Assembly: GCA_947488595.1 (NCBI GenBank)
Contig: CANKZI010000004.1
Coordinates: 1-64,000 of the forward strand
Source of the DNA: Flavobacteriaceae bacterium
Lineage (GTDB): Bacteria; Bacteroidota; Bacteroidia; Flavobacteriales; Flavobacteriaceae
Length of the DNA: 64,000 nt
Reading direction: 5' to 3'
This document shows, one piece after another, positions 56,814 through 64,000 of the stretch (its first letter is position 1; every line of letters begins with the position of its first letter). The notes below the pieces were generated by a model. That model did no database searches and had not been told where the DNA came from. It was given only the letters and a program-made list of their open reading frames with translations. Both the position numbers and the translations under genes were made by a program.

Positions 56814-58031
56814 ATGAGATTACACAGAAATTTAGTTTACACTACTATTGATTCACTGAATGCGATATTTAATGAAGGTGAATATGCCGATAAAGTGGTG
56901 GCTAGAGCATTAAAAAAAGACAAACGCTGGGGGAGCACTGACCGAAAATTTGTAGCCGAAACCATTTATGAAATCGTTCGTTGGAAAAGATTATATACCG
57001 AAATTGCAGGCGTAAAAGAACCATTTGATCGCGACGAATTGTGGCGGATTTTTGCGGTCTGGGCAGTATTGCGAGGCTATCCTATTCCGGATTGGAAGCA
57101 GTTGGAAGGTACACCAGAACGCAAAATAAAAGGCCGTTTTGACGAACTTTCAAAAATTAGAACTTTCAAAGAATCGATTCCAGATTGGATGGACGAATTG
57201 GGCTTAAAAGAGCTTGGAGAAGCCATTTGGTCCAAAGAAATCACAGCACAAAACCAACCCGCAAAAGTAATCTTAAGAGTCAATACCCTCAAAACCACCA
57301 AAGAGAAATTGCGTGCGATTTTAATGGATTTGGACATAGAGACTGATTTTTTAAAAGACCAACCTGATGCTTTGGTTTTAAAAGAGCGCGCCAATGTATT
57401 TTTGACAGACGCTTTTAAAGATGGTTTTTTTGAAGTGCAAGATGCCAATTCACAACTCGTTGCCGCATTTCTTGACGTTCAACCTGGCATGCGCGTTGTT
57501 GATACCTGTGCTGGTGCTGGAGGCAAAACATTGCATTTGGCTTCATTAATGGAAAACAAAGGGCAATTGATTGCGATGGATTTGTATGAAAGTAAGTTAA
57601 AACAGCTGAAATTGCGCGCCAAAAGAAACGGTGCTTTTAATATTGAATACCGTATTATCGATTCAACCAAAGTCATCAAAAAATTGCAAGAAAAAGCAGA
57701 TCGCGTTTTGATTGACGCGCCTTGTAGCGGATTGGGCGTTTTAAAAAGAAATCCTGATGCCAAATGGAAATTGCAACCTGAATTTATTGAGAATATCAAA
57801 AAAATCCAAGCCGAAGTTTTAGAAAGCTATTCTAGAATTGTAAAACCCGGTGGCAAATTGGTGTATGCTACTTGCTCGATTTTGCCCTCTGAAAATCAGG
57901 AACAAGTTAAGCGTTTCTTAAGCACAGACAACGGTAAAAACTTTACTTTTGTTAAAGATGCAAAAATCTTAGCATCCGATTCTGGCTTTGATGGCTTTTA
58001 CATGGCTTTATTAGAACGAAAAAAAAACTAA
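56814..58031 (+). CDS. RsmB/NOP-type RNA 5-methylcytosine methyltransferase
   Basis: 405 residues with an N-terminal NusB-like helical region and a C-terminal SAM-dependent methyltransferase. The SAM site is DTCAGAGGKT (from D230). DAPCSGLG (C304) and TCS (C354) are the two cysteines of m5C methyltransferases; C354 is expected to attack the base and C304 to release the product. It resembles RsmB, which methylates C967 of 16S rRNA, but RsmF-type targets cannot be excluded. Endonuclease I starts 1 base after its stop. Confidence 0.9.
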   Translation: MRLHRNLVYTTIDSLNAIFNEGEYADKVVARALKKDKRWGSTDRKFVAETIYEIVRWKRLYTEIAGVKEPFDRDELWRIFAVWAVLRGYPIPDWKQLEGTPERKIKGRFDELSKIRTFKESIPDWMDELGLKELGEAIWSKEITAQNQPAKVILRVNTLKTTKEKLRAILMDLDIETDFLKDQPDALVLKERANVFLTDAFKDGFFEVQDANSQLVAAFLDVQPGMRVVDTCAGAGGKTLHLASLMENKGQLIAMDLYESKLKQLKLRAKRNGAFNIEYRIIDSTKVIKKLQEKADRVLIDAPCSGLGVLKRNPDAKWKLQPEFIENIKKIQAEVLESYSRIVKPGGKLVYATCSILPSENQEQVKRFLSTDNGKNFTFVKDAKILASDSGFDGFYMALLERKKN

Positions 58032-58032
58032 A

Positions 58033-59163
58033 ATGACAATGAAAAATTATTACCTACTGCTATTGCTATTGTTTTCTGTAATTCTCATAGCACAGCCACC
58101 AGCTAATTATTATAATTCCGCGAACGGTTTTACAGGTTATGCGTTGAAAACGAAACTGAAAGTTATTATTAAAACCGGACATAACGACGAAGGATATCCC
58201 TCGCTTTGGAGTTTGTATGGAAATACAGCTTTTAGAGATAACATCTATGAAAATGACAATACGATTTTAGATATTTATTCAGAAAATCCGACTGGAAATG
58301 ATCCTTACGAATTTACTTATTCGTCAAACCAATGTGGCGAATATGCTAATGAAGGCGATTGTTACAACAGAGAACATCTGGTTCCACAAGCCTATTTTGA
58401 CAATGTAGCTATTCCAAATGGTGAGGTAAATCCAAAACACGATCCGCATCATGTAATTCCAACCGACGGAAAAGTGAATGGTGTAAGAGACAATTTTCCT
58501 TTTGGGAAAGTCAATAACGCTAGCTATACAACTGGAAATGGTTCTCAAAAAGGCAGCAATCTTAATTCGGGTTATTCTGCTGGTTACAGCGGTACTGTTT
58601 TTGAGCCAATAGACGAGTTTAAAGGTGATGTAGCCCGTGCACTTTTGTATTTTGCAACACGTTACGAAGACCAGATGGATGAATTTTATAACAGTGCAAC
58701 TGTACAATCGAAAGCTATGTTTGACGGTTCAATCAATCATGTTTTTTCGCCTACTTTTTTAAACATTTTACTAACTTGGAATACCATTGATCCCGTTAGT
58801 ACCAAAGAAATGGCAAGAAACAATGCCATTTATAATTATCAAGGAAACCGCAATCCATTTGTAGATAACAATAGTTATGTTACTGCAATTTGGGGATTAC
58901 CGCTTGGTATTAGTACTATTGATGTTTTTTCGGAAGTTGCTGTTTATCCAAATCCTTCCAATAATCATATGTTAAATGTTCATACAACCGCCGCTATTGA
59001 TGTAATTCATTTGATTGCTATAAATGGACAATTGCTACAACAAATCAAAAATCCCATTTTAGAGAACGGTACTTATACTTTAACAAATCTGCCACAAGGA
59101 TTTTATTTTTTAAAATTGACTTCACAAAACCAATCAATTACCAAGAAAGTAATTGTAAACTAA
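58033..59163 (+). CDS. Secreted endonuclease I with T9SS sorting domain
   Basis: 376 residues: signal peptide (MKNYYLLLLLLFSVILIAQ), a nuclease domain of the endonuclease I family with the NREHLVPQAYFDN and NPKHDPHHVIPTDGKVNGVR segments (His-Asn metal site), and a C-terminal type A T9SS sorting domain (VAVYPNPSNNHMLNV to the end). It should cut extracellular DNA or RNA nonspecifically, for nutrition or biofilm turnover. It starts 1 base after the RsmB-type gene and ends in a strong bidirectional terminator. Confidence 0.92.
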   Translation: MTMKNYYLLLLLLFSVILIAQPPANYYNSANGFTGYALKTKLKVIIKTGHNDEGYPSLWSLYGNTAFRDNIYENDNTILDIYSENPTGNDPYEFTYSSNQCGEYANEGDCYNREHLVPQAYFDNVAIPNGEVNPKHDPHHVIPTDGKVNGVRDNFPFGKVNNASYTTGNGSQKGSNLNSGYSAGYSGTVFEPIDEFKGDVARALLYFATRYEDQMDEFYNSATVQSKAMFDGSINHVFSPTFLNILLTWNTIDPVSTKEMARNNAIYNYQGNRNPFVDNNSYVTAIWGLPLGISTIDVFSEVAVYPNPSNNHMLNVHTTAAIDVIHLIAINGQLLQQIKNPILENGTYTLTNLPQGFYFLKLTSQNQSITKKVIVN

Positions 59164-59182
59164 GAGTGTTTTAATCTAATAT

Positions 59183-59226
59183 AAAAAGCCATCAAATTAA
59201 AAATAACTTGATGGCTTTTTTTTGAG
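59183..59226. terminator. Bidirectional terminator after the endonuclease gene
   Basis: A perfect 13-bp stem, AAAAAGCCATCAA with TTGATGGCTTTTT, 12-base loop, T run on both strands; the fasciclin gene ends 15 bases away. Confidence 0.9.
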
Positions 59227-59240
59227 TTTTAAGTAAAAAA

Positions 59241-59831
59241 TTACTTCGGCATTAAAACCGTATCAACGGCATGAATCACTCCGTTTGAAGCAGCAACATC
59301 AGCTAATATCACTGTTGAAGTTCCTCCTTTTGCATCGGTCAAAATGACTTTTCCATCTTTTAGACTCAATGTTAAATTTTCGCCTTGAACTGTTTTTACA
59401 GTAAACTTCCCTTTTGAATTGTTAATTGCTTCAATAACTGCGGCAGCTTCAAATTTACCTGAAACAACATGATAGGTCAAAACTGCGGTAAGTTTGTCTA
59501 AACTCTCAGGCTTTAATAATGTTTAAACTGTTCCTGCAGGTAATTTTTCGAAAGCGGCATTTGTTGGAGCAAAAACCGTGAAAGGTCCAGCACCACTTAA
59601 TGTTTCAACCAAATTCGCAGCTTTGACAGCGGCTACAAGTGTCGAAAAATCCGGATTTGCAGCAGCTACTCCAACAATATTTGGCGCAGTTTCAACTACT
59701 TCTTCTTTGATGGTATCCATCGTTTCAACATTTTCTGAAGCCTCGATAGCTTCCTTCTTTTTGCCATCATTACAAGATGATACTACCAATCCTACAACTA
59801 ATGAAGCGACCACTGTTTTTACTAATTTCAT
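59241..59831 (-). pseudogene. Fasciclin-domain lipoprotein gene interrupted by one in-frame stop
   Basis: One frame of 197 codons encodes a lipoprotein (C20 in VVSSCN), a short acidic linker and a single FAS1 (fasciclin) domain: NFSTL-like start, [19 protein letters not shown] and, after the break, TYHVVSGKF. A TAA at 59523-59525 interrupts it between PAGTV and TLLKPESLDKL, where family members have Glu (GAA to TAA is one substitution). Without the stop the domain is complete to VDTVLMPK. FAS1 proteins mediate adhesion or envelope interactions. It may be a recent loss, a read error, or expressed as a truncated product. Confidence 0.85.
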
Positions 59832-59949
59832 AACTAATTTATTTAAGTTGATTTATAATCTTTTAAAATTACAGCTAAATCTGCTGTATTTCATAAAATT
59901 AACAAGGAATTAAACAAATATTGGGTTTTAAAAAAAAACAGATTAAAAC

Positions 59950-59983
59950 GAAAAAACTCCAATGCAATTAATACATTGGAGTC
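59950..59983 (-). terminator. Terminator of rho
   Basis: On the minus strand ACTCCAATG and CATTGGAGT form a 9-bp stem, followed by six T. It lies about 30 bases after the rho stop codon. Confidence 0.8.
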
Positions 59984-60012
59984 TTAACTATTTTAGAAGT
60001 TATTATAAAAAC

Positions 60013-61839
60013 TTAATCGTTCATCGAGATCAAAAATTCCTCATTATTTCTGGTTTTTTTGAATCGGTCGTTAATAAAATCCATTGCTTCTACTGGATTC
60101 ATATCAGATAAATATTTACGCATGATCCACATTCTATGTAAAGTTCTTTCATCCAAAAGCATGTCGTCTCGTCGTGTGCTTGAAGAAGTCAAATCGATAG
60201 CTGGGAAAATACGTTTGTTGGCAATTTTTCTGTCCAATTGCAATTCCATATTACCCGTTCCTTTGAATTCTTCAAAAATAACCTCGTCCATTTTAGAACC
60301 TGTTTCGGTTAGAGCAGTGGCAATTATGCTTAAAGAACCACCATTTTCTACATTCCGTGCAGCGCCAAAAAAGCGTTTTGGTTTTTGCAAAGCGTTGGCA
60401 TCAACTCCACCACTCAATACTTTTCCGGAAGCAGGTTGCACCGTGTTGTAAGCCCTTGCCAATCGCGTAATCGAATCTAATAAAATCACAACATCATGAC
60501 CACACTCGACCAAACGTTTTGCTTTTTCGAGTACAATATTGGCGATTTTAACGTGTTCTTGTGGTTCTCTATCAAAAGTCGATGCAATCACTTCGCCGCG
60601 CACATTGCGTTGCATATCGGTAACTTCTTCTGGACGTTCATCAATCAATAAAACAATTAAATATACTTCGGGATGATTGGCAGCAATGGCATTAGCAATG
60701 TCTTTAAGCAACATCGTTTTACCTGTTTTTGGTTGTGCAACAATCATTCCGCGTTGTCCTTTTCCTATTGGCGAAAACAAATCGATAATTCTGGTAGAAA
60801 TTGAGCTTCCTTTTTCGGCCAATTTAAATTTTTCTGACGGGAAAACAGGTGTCAAATGTTCAAACGAAACACGATCACGAACGACTTGTGGATCATGTCC
60901 ATTGATTTTTAGTACACGAACCAACGGAAAGAACTTTTCACCTTCTTTTGGTGGACGTACCACGCCTTTGACCGTATCTCCTGTTTTAAGTCCAAACAAT
61001 CGGATTTGAGAGGTAGATAAGTAAATATCATCGGGCGAAGCCAAATAATTGTAATCAGATGAACGCAAAAAGCCGTAACCATCAGGCATCATTTCGAGAA
61101 CGCCTTCGCTCTCTATAATACCATCAAACTCAAAATCGGCATCGCGAAAGTTATTTTTCTTATTCTTGAAATTCGGATTTTGATTTCCGTTAGCATTACC
61201 ATTACCGTTATTATTTCCGTTTTGATTCGGATTTTGATTCGGATTGCCCTGCTGGTTTGGATTTTGTTTGTGCTGATTTGGATTGACCGGCTTGGCCGTT
61301 TTATCAATTATAACTGTATGCTCATCAACGATTTGTTCCGTTGCAGGTTGGATTATCTCGTTCGTATTGTCGGTTTTGCTTTCCAGTTTTTCTTTCTGAA
61401 TCGCATTGTTGACTTTATTTTCGTATTTGGCTTTGTTGAACTTGATTACTTTGCGTTCTTTTTGAATAGGCAAAGGTTTCGGAATTTCATTATTATTGGT
61501 TTCTGGAACCTCGGCAATCACATTTTCTTCAAATAAAGTAACCTGAGGTGCTGCTGCAATTTTAGAAGATGAAACTTCAATAAAAGGCTTAGGTGCATCG
61601 GATTTCATTATTTTAGGTTGCTTTTCGGTAACCATTCGTATCCGTTTTGACTTGATATCATTGGATTCAACCGCTACTACGTCGTTTTTTTCGAAATTGG
61701 CTGCAGCCGTCTGGTTGGCAAGAATTTGTTCTATCAACACTTCTTTTTTAACGCCATTGAATTTTATTGTTTTAGCCAATTTAGCTATGTCCTGAAGCTC
61801 AGTAAGCTTCATTCCTTTTAATACAGAACTATCAAACAT
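60013..61839 (-). CDS. rho: Transcription termination factor Rho
   Basis: 608-residue hexameric RNA/DNA helicase that ends transcription. The N-terminal Rho_N helices are [21 protein letters not shown]; a disordered Asn/Gln/Gly/Pro-rich insert follows at about residues 186-230. The OB-fold RNA-binding domain is [15 protein letters not shown] to LVRVLKING (246-314). The ATPase core has Walker A AQPKTGKT (368-375), Walker [10 protein letters not shown] (451-459) and an R-loop. The C-terminal catalytic core is fully conserved. The insert makes this Rho longer than E. coli Rho, as in other Bacteroidetes. The gene has its own terminator. Confidence 0.97.
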   Translation of the reverse strand: MFDSSVLKGMKLTELQDIAKLAKTIKFNGVKKEVLIEQILANQTAAANFEKNDVVAVESNDIKSKRIRMVTEKQPKIMKSDAPKPFIEVSSSKIAAAPQVTLFEENVIAEVPETNNNEIPKPLPIQKERKVIKFNKAKYENKVNNAIQKEKLESKTDNTNEIIQPATEQIVDEHTVIIDKTAKPVNPNQHKQNPNQQGNPNQNPNQNGNNNGNGNANGNQNPNFKNKKNNFRDADFEFDGIIESEGVLEMMPDGYGFLRSSDYNYLASPDDIYLSTSQIRLFGLKTGDTVKGVVRPPKEGEKFFPLVRVLKINGHDPQVVRDRVSFEHLTPVFPSEKFKLAEKGSSISTRIIDLFSPIGKGQRGMIVAQPKTGKTMLLKDIANAIAANHPEVYLIVLLIDERPEEVTDMQRNVRGEVIASTFDREPQEHVKIANIVLEKAKRLVECGHDVVILLDSITRLARAYNTVQPASGKVLSGGVDANALQKPKRFFGAARNVENGGSLSIIATALTETGSKMDEVIFEEFKGTGNMELQLDRKIANKRIFPAIDLTSSSTRRDDMLLDERTLHRMWIMRKYLSDMNPVEAMDFINDRFKKTRNNEEFLISMND

Positions 61840-62020
61840 GAATGTTATTTGAATTTAATTGTTTGGAAAGTGATAAGAATGGTATTGCAATTTTTAGGAA
61901 AATGAATTGTCCGCAGAATGAAGTACTTACGGTTTAGCAGTGCAATAATACGAATAAATTTCATTGATACAATAGTATTTATTAAAAAGAAAATATATTT
62001 TTGTAAAAGAAATTAAAGCA

Positions 62021-62431
62021 ATGCTACAAAGAATACAAACCATTTACTTGATATTGGCACTAATTACGACTGGCATTTTGCCCTTCGTTTTTCCTTTGTG
62101 GACATTTGAAAGTAAAAGTTTTTATTTTATGCAAGATTTAATTTTTGCAGCATTGTTTGGATTGACCACAACACTTTCGTTGGTATCGATTTTTTTATTC
62201 AAAAAAAGACAAAATCAGTTTGTCTTGGGCAGACTGAATATCATATTGAATTTAATTTTATTAGGATTATTTGTATATCGTTCACTAAATTTATCTGGAG
62301 AAACTGTTACGGTTTCGGAGAAAGGTATTGGAATGTTCCTCCCAATTGTTGCTATCGTTTTTTTGGTCTTGGCCAATAAAGCCATCAAAAAGGATGAAGA
62401 TCTCGTAAAATCTGTTGATCGGTTGAGATAA
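62021..62431 (+). CDS. DUF4293-like membrane protein
   Basis: 136-residue integral membrane protein opening MLQRIQTIYLILALI, with four predicted membrane helices (about 8-28, 42-62, 72-92 and 104-124). I recognise it as the DUF4293 family of Bacteroidetes; its function is unknown. It diverges from rho. A plus-strand TATTTTTG box lies near 61994-62001. An imperfect hairpin at 62461-62492 follows. Confidence 0.85.
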   Translation: MLQRIQTIYLILALITTGILPFVFPLWTFESKSFYFMQDLIFAALFGLTTTLSLVSIFLFKKRQNQFVLGRLNIILNLILLGLFVYRSLNLSGETVTVSEKGIGMFLPIVAIVFLVLANKAIKKDEDLVKSVDRLR

Positions 62432-62460
62432 ACCTATAAACTTAGTTTATTAGTGCGAAG

Positions 62461-62492
62461 AAAAGTCTGGATGAAAATCTGGACTTTTTTTG
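62461..62492 (+). terminator. Terminator after the DUF4293 gene
   Basis: AAGTCTGGA and TCTGGACTT (two wobble pairs) form the stem, followed by a T run on the plus strand. Confidence 0.6.
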
Positions 62493-62505
62493 TTAGCCAT
62501 CAATC

Positions 62506-63000
62506 CTAACGTTTGCCAATTTCTATGATTTCCAAATCCTTAATTTGTGTACCATCAATAACAAATCTAAGCATGGTGCGCAACTGATGAAAGCCACTAA
62601 TACCAGCCGCACCAGGATTCATGTGCAAAAAATTTAGCTTTTTATCAAACATGACTTTTAAAATATGCGAATGACCACAAATGAATAATTGTGGCGGATT
62701 TTGTATCAACTCAGTTTTAATATTCGTATTGTATTTTCCGGGATAACCACCAATGTGCGTCATCCAAACTGTAACTCTTTCGCACTGAAATCGCTGGTGC
62801 AACGGAAACTCCATTCGCGCTTTATCGTCGTCAATATTGCCGTAAACCGCGCGCAAAGGCTTTATTTTTTTGATGGCATCAGTCACCAACAAATCACCAA
62901 TATCACCTGCATGCCAAACTTCGTCTGCCCAATCCGCATATTTCAAAATTGTTGCGTCAATATGACTGTGTGTGTCCGAAAGTAAAAGAATTTTTGTCAT
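62506..63000 (-). CDS. YfcE/MJ0936-type metallophosphoesterase
   Basis: 164-residue calcineurin-like phosphoesterase. Metal ligands: SDTHSH (residues 8-13), HAGDIGD, YGNID, THIGGYPG and CGHSH. The complete set indicates an active binuclear metal site. YfcE-type enzymes hydrolyse phosphodiesters; the natural substrate is unknown. The upstream promoter (63014-63045) is well formed, so it is transcribed independently of truA, which lies on the opposite strand. Confidence 0.92.
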   Translation of the reverse strand: MTKILLLSDTHSHIDATILKYADWADEVWHAGDIGDLLVTDAIKKIKPLRAVYGNIDDDKARMEFPLHQRFQCERVTVWMTHIGGYPGKYNTNIKTELIQNPPQLFICGHSHILKVMFDKKLNFLHMNPGAAGISGFHQLRTMLRFVIDGTQIKDLEIIEIGKR

Positions 63001-63013
63001 CTTATAAATAAAG

Positions 63014-63045
63014 CAAAGTTACTCGATTTATAAAATTTATCGCAA
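63014..63045 (-). promoter_or_regulatory. Promoter of the phosphoesterase gene
   Basis: Minus strand TTG (63043-63045), a 21-base spacer and TAACTTTG (63014-63021). Both boxes match the Bacteroidetes consensus; 13 bases precede the ATG at 63000. Confidence 0.65.
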
Positions 63046-63106
63046 CATACCGCGAAATTAAGCAAACTTTAAACCACATTATTTATGCCTCTTTTAAAAA
63101 CCTTTG

Positions 63107-63114
63107 TACCTTTG
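63107..63114 (+). promoter_or_regulatory. -7 element for truA
   Basis: TACCTTTG fits TAnnTTTG, 29 bases before the TTG start at 63144. The predicted transcript begins after the box, which excludes an earlier start. Confidence 0.55.
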
Positions 63115-63143
63115 CTTTTTACAATCTTAGTACACAAAAAATC

Positions 63144-63893
63144 TTGCGCTATTTTATTCAGCTTTCTTATAACGGCACCAATTATCACGGCTGGCAATCC
63201 CAACCCAACGCTATTACCGTACAAGAAACTTTAGAAAATGCGCTATCGGTTATCTTCAATTCAAAAGTCGAGTTAATGGGTGCAGGTCGCACTGATACTG
63301 GTGTTCATGCGCAACAAATGTTCGCTCATTTTGACTTTGACCCTGAAATAGATGTTCAAAATACCATCCATAAACTCAATTCTTATCTTCCCAATACGAT
63401 AGCAATTGTCAACATTCATGATGTTCACGATACCGCACATGCGCGTTTTGATGCCAAAAAAAGAACTTACCAATACCATATCAACACCACTAAAAATGTT
63501 TTTTTAGAAGAAAAAAGTTGGTATTACCATCAAGCTTTAGATGTAAGTTTAATGAATGAAGCTGCAAAAATATTAATGCTCCACAACGATTTTCAGTGTT
63601 TTTCAAAAGTCCATACCGATGTCAATACTTTTAACTGTAAAATAACCGAAGCCTTTTGGAAAGAAGCTGATGAAAAACTTATTTTTACCATTTCGGCTGA
63701 TCGCTTTTTGCGCAACATGGTTCGGGCTATCGTTGGCACTTTAGTTTATGTCGGATTAAAAAAAATTACGTTAACCGATTTTAATGCGATAATTGAGAGC
63801 AAAGACCGCGGCAAAGCGGGATTTTCGGTCCCCGCCCACGGTTTGTATTTGATAAATATTGAATATGATTACCTTAAATTAACCAATAAATAA
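63144..63893 (+). CDS. truA: tRNA pseudouridine(38-40) synthase
   Basis: 249-residue enzyme that makes pseudouridine at tRNA positions 38-40 in the anticodon arm. The catalytic aspartate is D51 in GAGRTDTGVHA; RTYQYHI and FLRNMVRAIVGT are further family segments. The start is TTG: family members begin MRYF at exactly this point, no ATG precedes it and a -7 box lies 29 bases before. An ABC exporter gene follows 43 bases later on the same strand. Confidence 0.96.
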   Translation: MRYFIQLSYNGTNYHGWQSQPNAITVQETLENALSVIFNSKVELMGAGRTDTGVHAQQMFAHFDFDPEIDVQNTIHKLNSYLPNTIAIVNIHDVHDTAHARFDAKKRTYQYHINTTKNVFLEEKSWYYHQALDVSLMNEAAKILMLHNDFQCFSKVHTDVNTFNCKITEAFWKEADEKLIFTISADRFLRNMVRAIVGTLVYVGLKKITLTDFNAIIESKDRGKAGFSVPAHGLYLINIEYDYLKLTNK

Positions 63894-63936
63894 TGGTGTA
63901 TTTTGGCGCAACGCTGAATCCCAACTCATTTATAAA

Positions 63937-64000
63937 ATGAAAGCAAAAGTATTTGATACCAAAGTTTTTAAACGCATTATGGTTTACACCAAACCTTATA
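63937..64000 (+). CDS. ABC exporter (MsbA/MdlB-like), N-terminal fragment
   Basis: The first 21 codons only (MKAKVFDTKVFKRIMVYTKP); the window ends inside the gene. This opening is typical of fused permease-ATPase exporters found after truA in flavobacteria, which transport lipids or drugs. No catalytic part is visible, so the assignment rests on the short N-terminus and on gene order recalled from related genomes. Confidence 0.55.
   Translation, partial: MKAKVFDTKVFKRIMVYTKPY

Noticed and set aside
61150..61284. Direct DNA repeats inside rho as a possible repeat element
   Set aside because: The repetition comes from codons for Asn, Pro, Gln and Gly in a low-complexity protein segment within an intact gene.
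1..64000. CRISPR array, prophage, insertion sequence or defence system
   Set aside because: No regularly spaced direct repeats, transposase, integrase, phage structural or recognisable defence genes were found; the lone SF2 helicase at 2111-3649 has no restriction partner.

Overview
The window looks like a chromosomal segment of a member of the Flavobacteriaceae, most like Flavobacterium. The evidence is AT-rich DNA, TAnnTTTG-type -7 promoter elements instead of sigma70 boxes, almost no Shine-Dalgarno sequences, T9SS C-terminal sorting domains on two secreted proteins, a fused E1 alpha/beta 2-oxoacid dehydrogenase, a fused ResB/CcsA cytochrome c assembly protein, and a TamB/TamL pair. Most of the window is core genome. 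I see no prophage, insertion sequence, CRISPR array or secretion island.

Layout. 1-352: 3' end of a GapN-type aldehyde dehydrogenase. 0.6-4.3 kb: DEAD-box RNA helicase, a second SF2 helicase and a DUF6155-like protein, all minus. 4.3-9.6 kb: NhaA, a small DUF3817-like protein, an MscS-type channel and a secreted zinc metalloprotease. 9.6-12.6 kb: an overlooked 53-residue membrane protein (minus), fumC and CorA. 13-16.4 kb: hutI and hutG of histidine degradation on either side of an opposite-strand coiled-coil membrane protein. 16.4-19.4 kb: TSUP permease and E1 dehydrogenase. 19.7-25.5 kb, plus strand: 2OG-Fe oxygenase, SUI1-like factor, nucleoside phosphorylase, then a compact trio (thioester-reductase-like SDR, signal-less substrate-binding-like protein, transglutaminase-like membrane protein). 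25.6-35.9 kb: ung, two translationally coupled exported amidohydrolases, a decayed PH-domain gene, and dsbD-tilS-pabB (minus). 36-43.6 kb: tamB-tamL. 44-46.4 kb: tRNA-His, bshB1, a menF-type isochorismate synthase and a hotdog thioesterase (minus). 46.5-55.3 kb: lipoprotein, purL and the ResB/CcsA fusion. 55.4-59.2 kb: DUF2520-like protein, KdsC-like phosphatase, RsmB-type methyltransferase and secreted endonuclease I. 59.2-64 kb: a fasciclin gene broken by one stop codon, rho, DUF4293 protein, YfcE-like phosphoesterase, truA and the start of an ABC exporter.

The most notable non-gene signal is a family of long imperfect hairpins found four times in intergenic gaps (about 1985-2101, 9905-10011, 19552-19639, 25521-25604). 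They share conserved outer arms around a variable inner stem. A different hairpin element lies at 43636-43750. Other points of interest are two genes broken only by in-frame stops (a PH-domain gene and a fasciclin gene), an apparent ATT start codon for hutG, and an Asn/Gln/Gly-rich disordered insert in Rho. I found no convincing new multi-gene system; the repeat family and the small membrane gene are the best candidates for undescribed biology.
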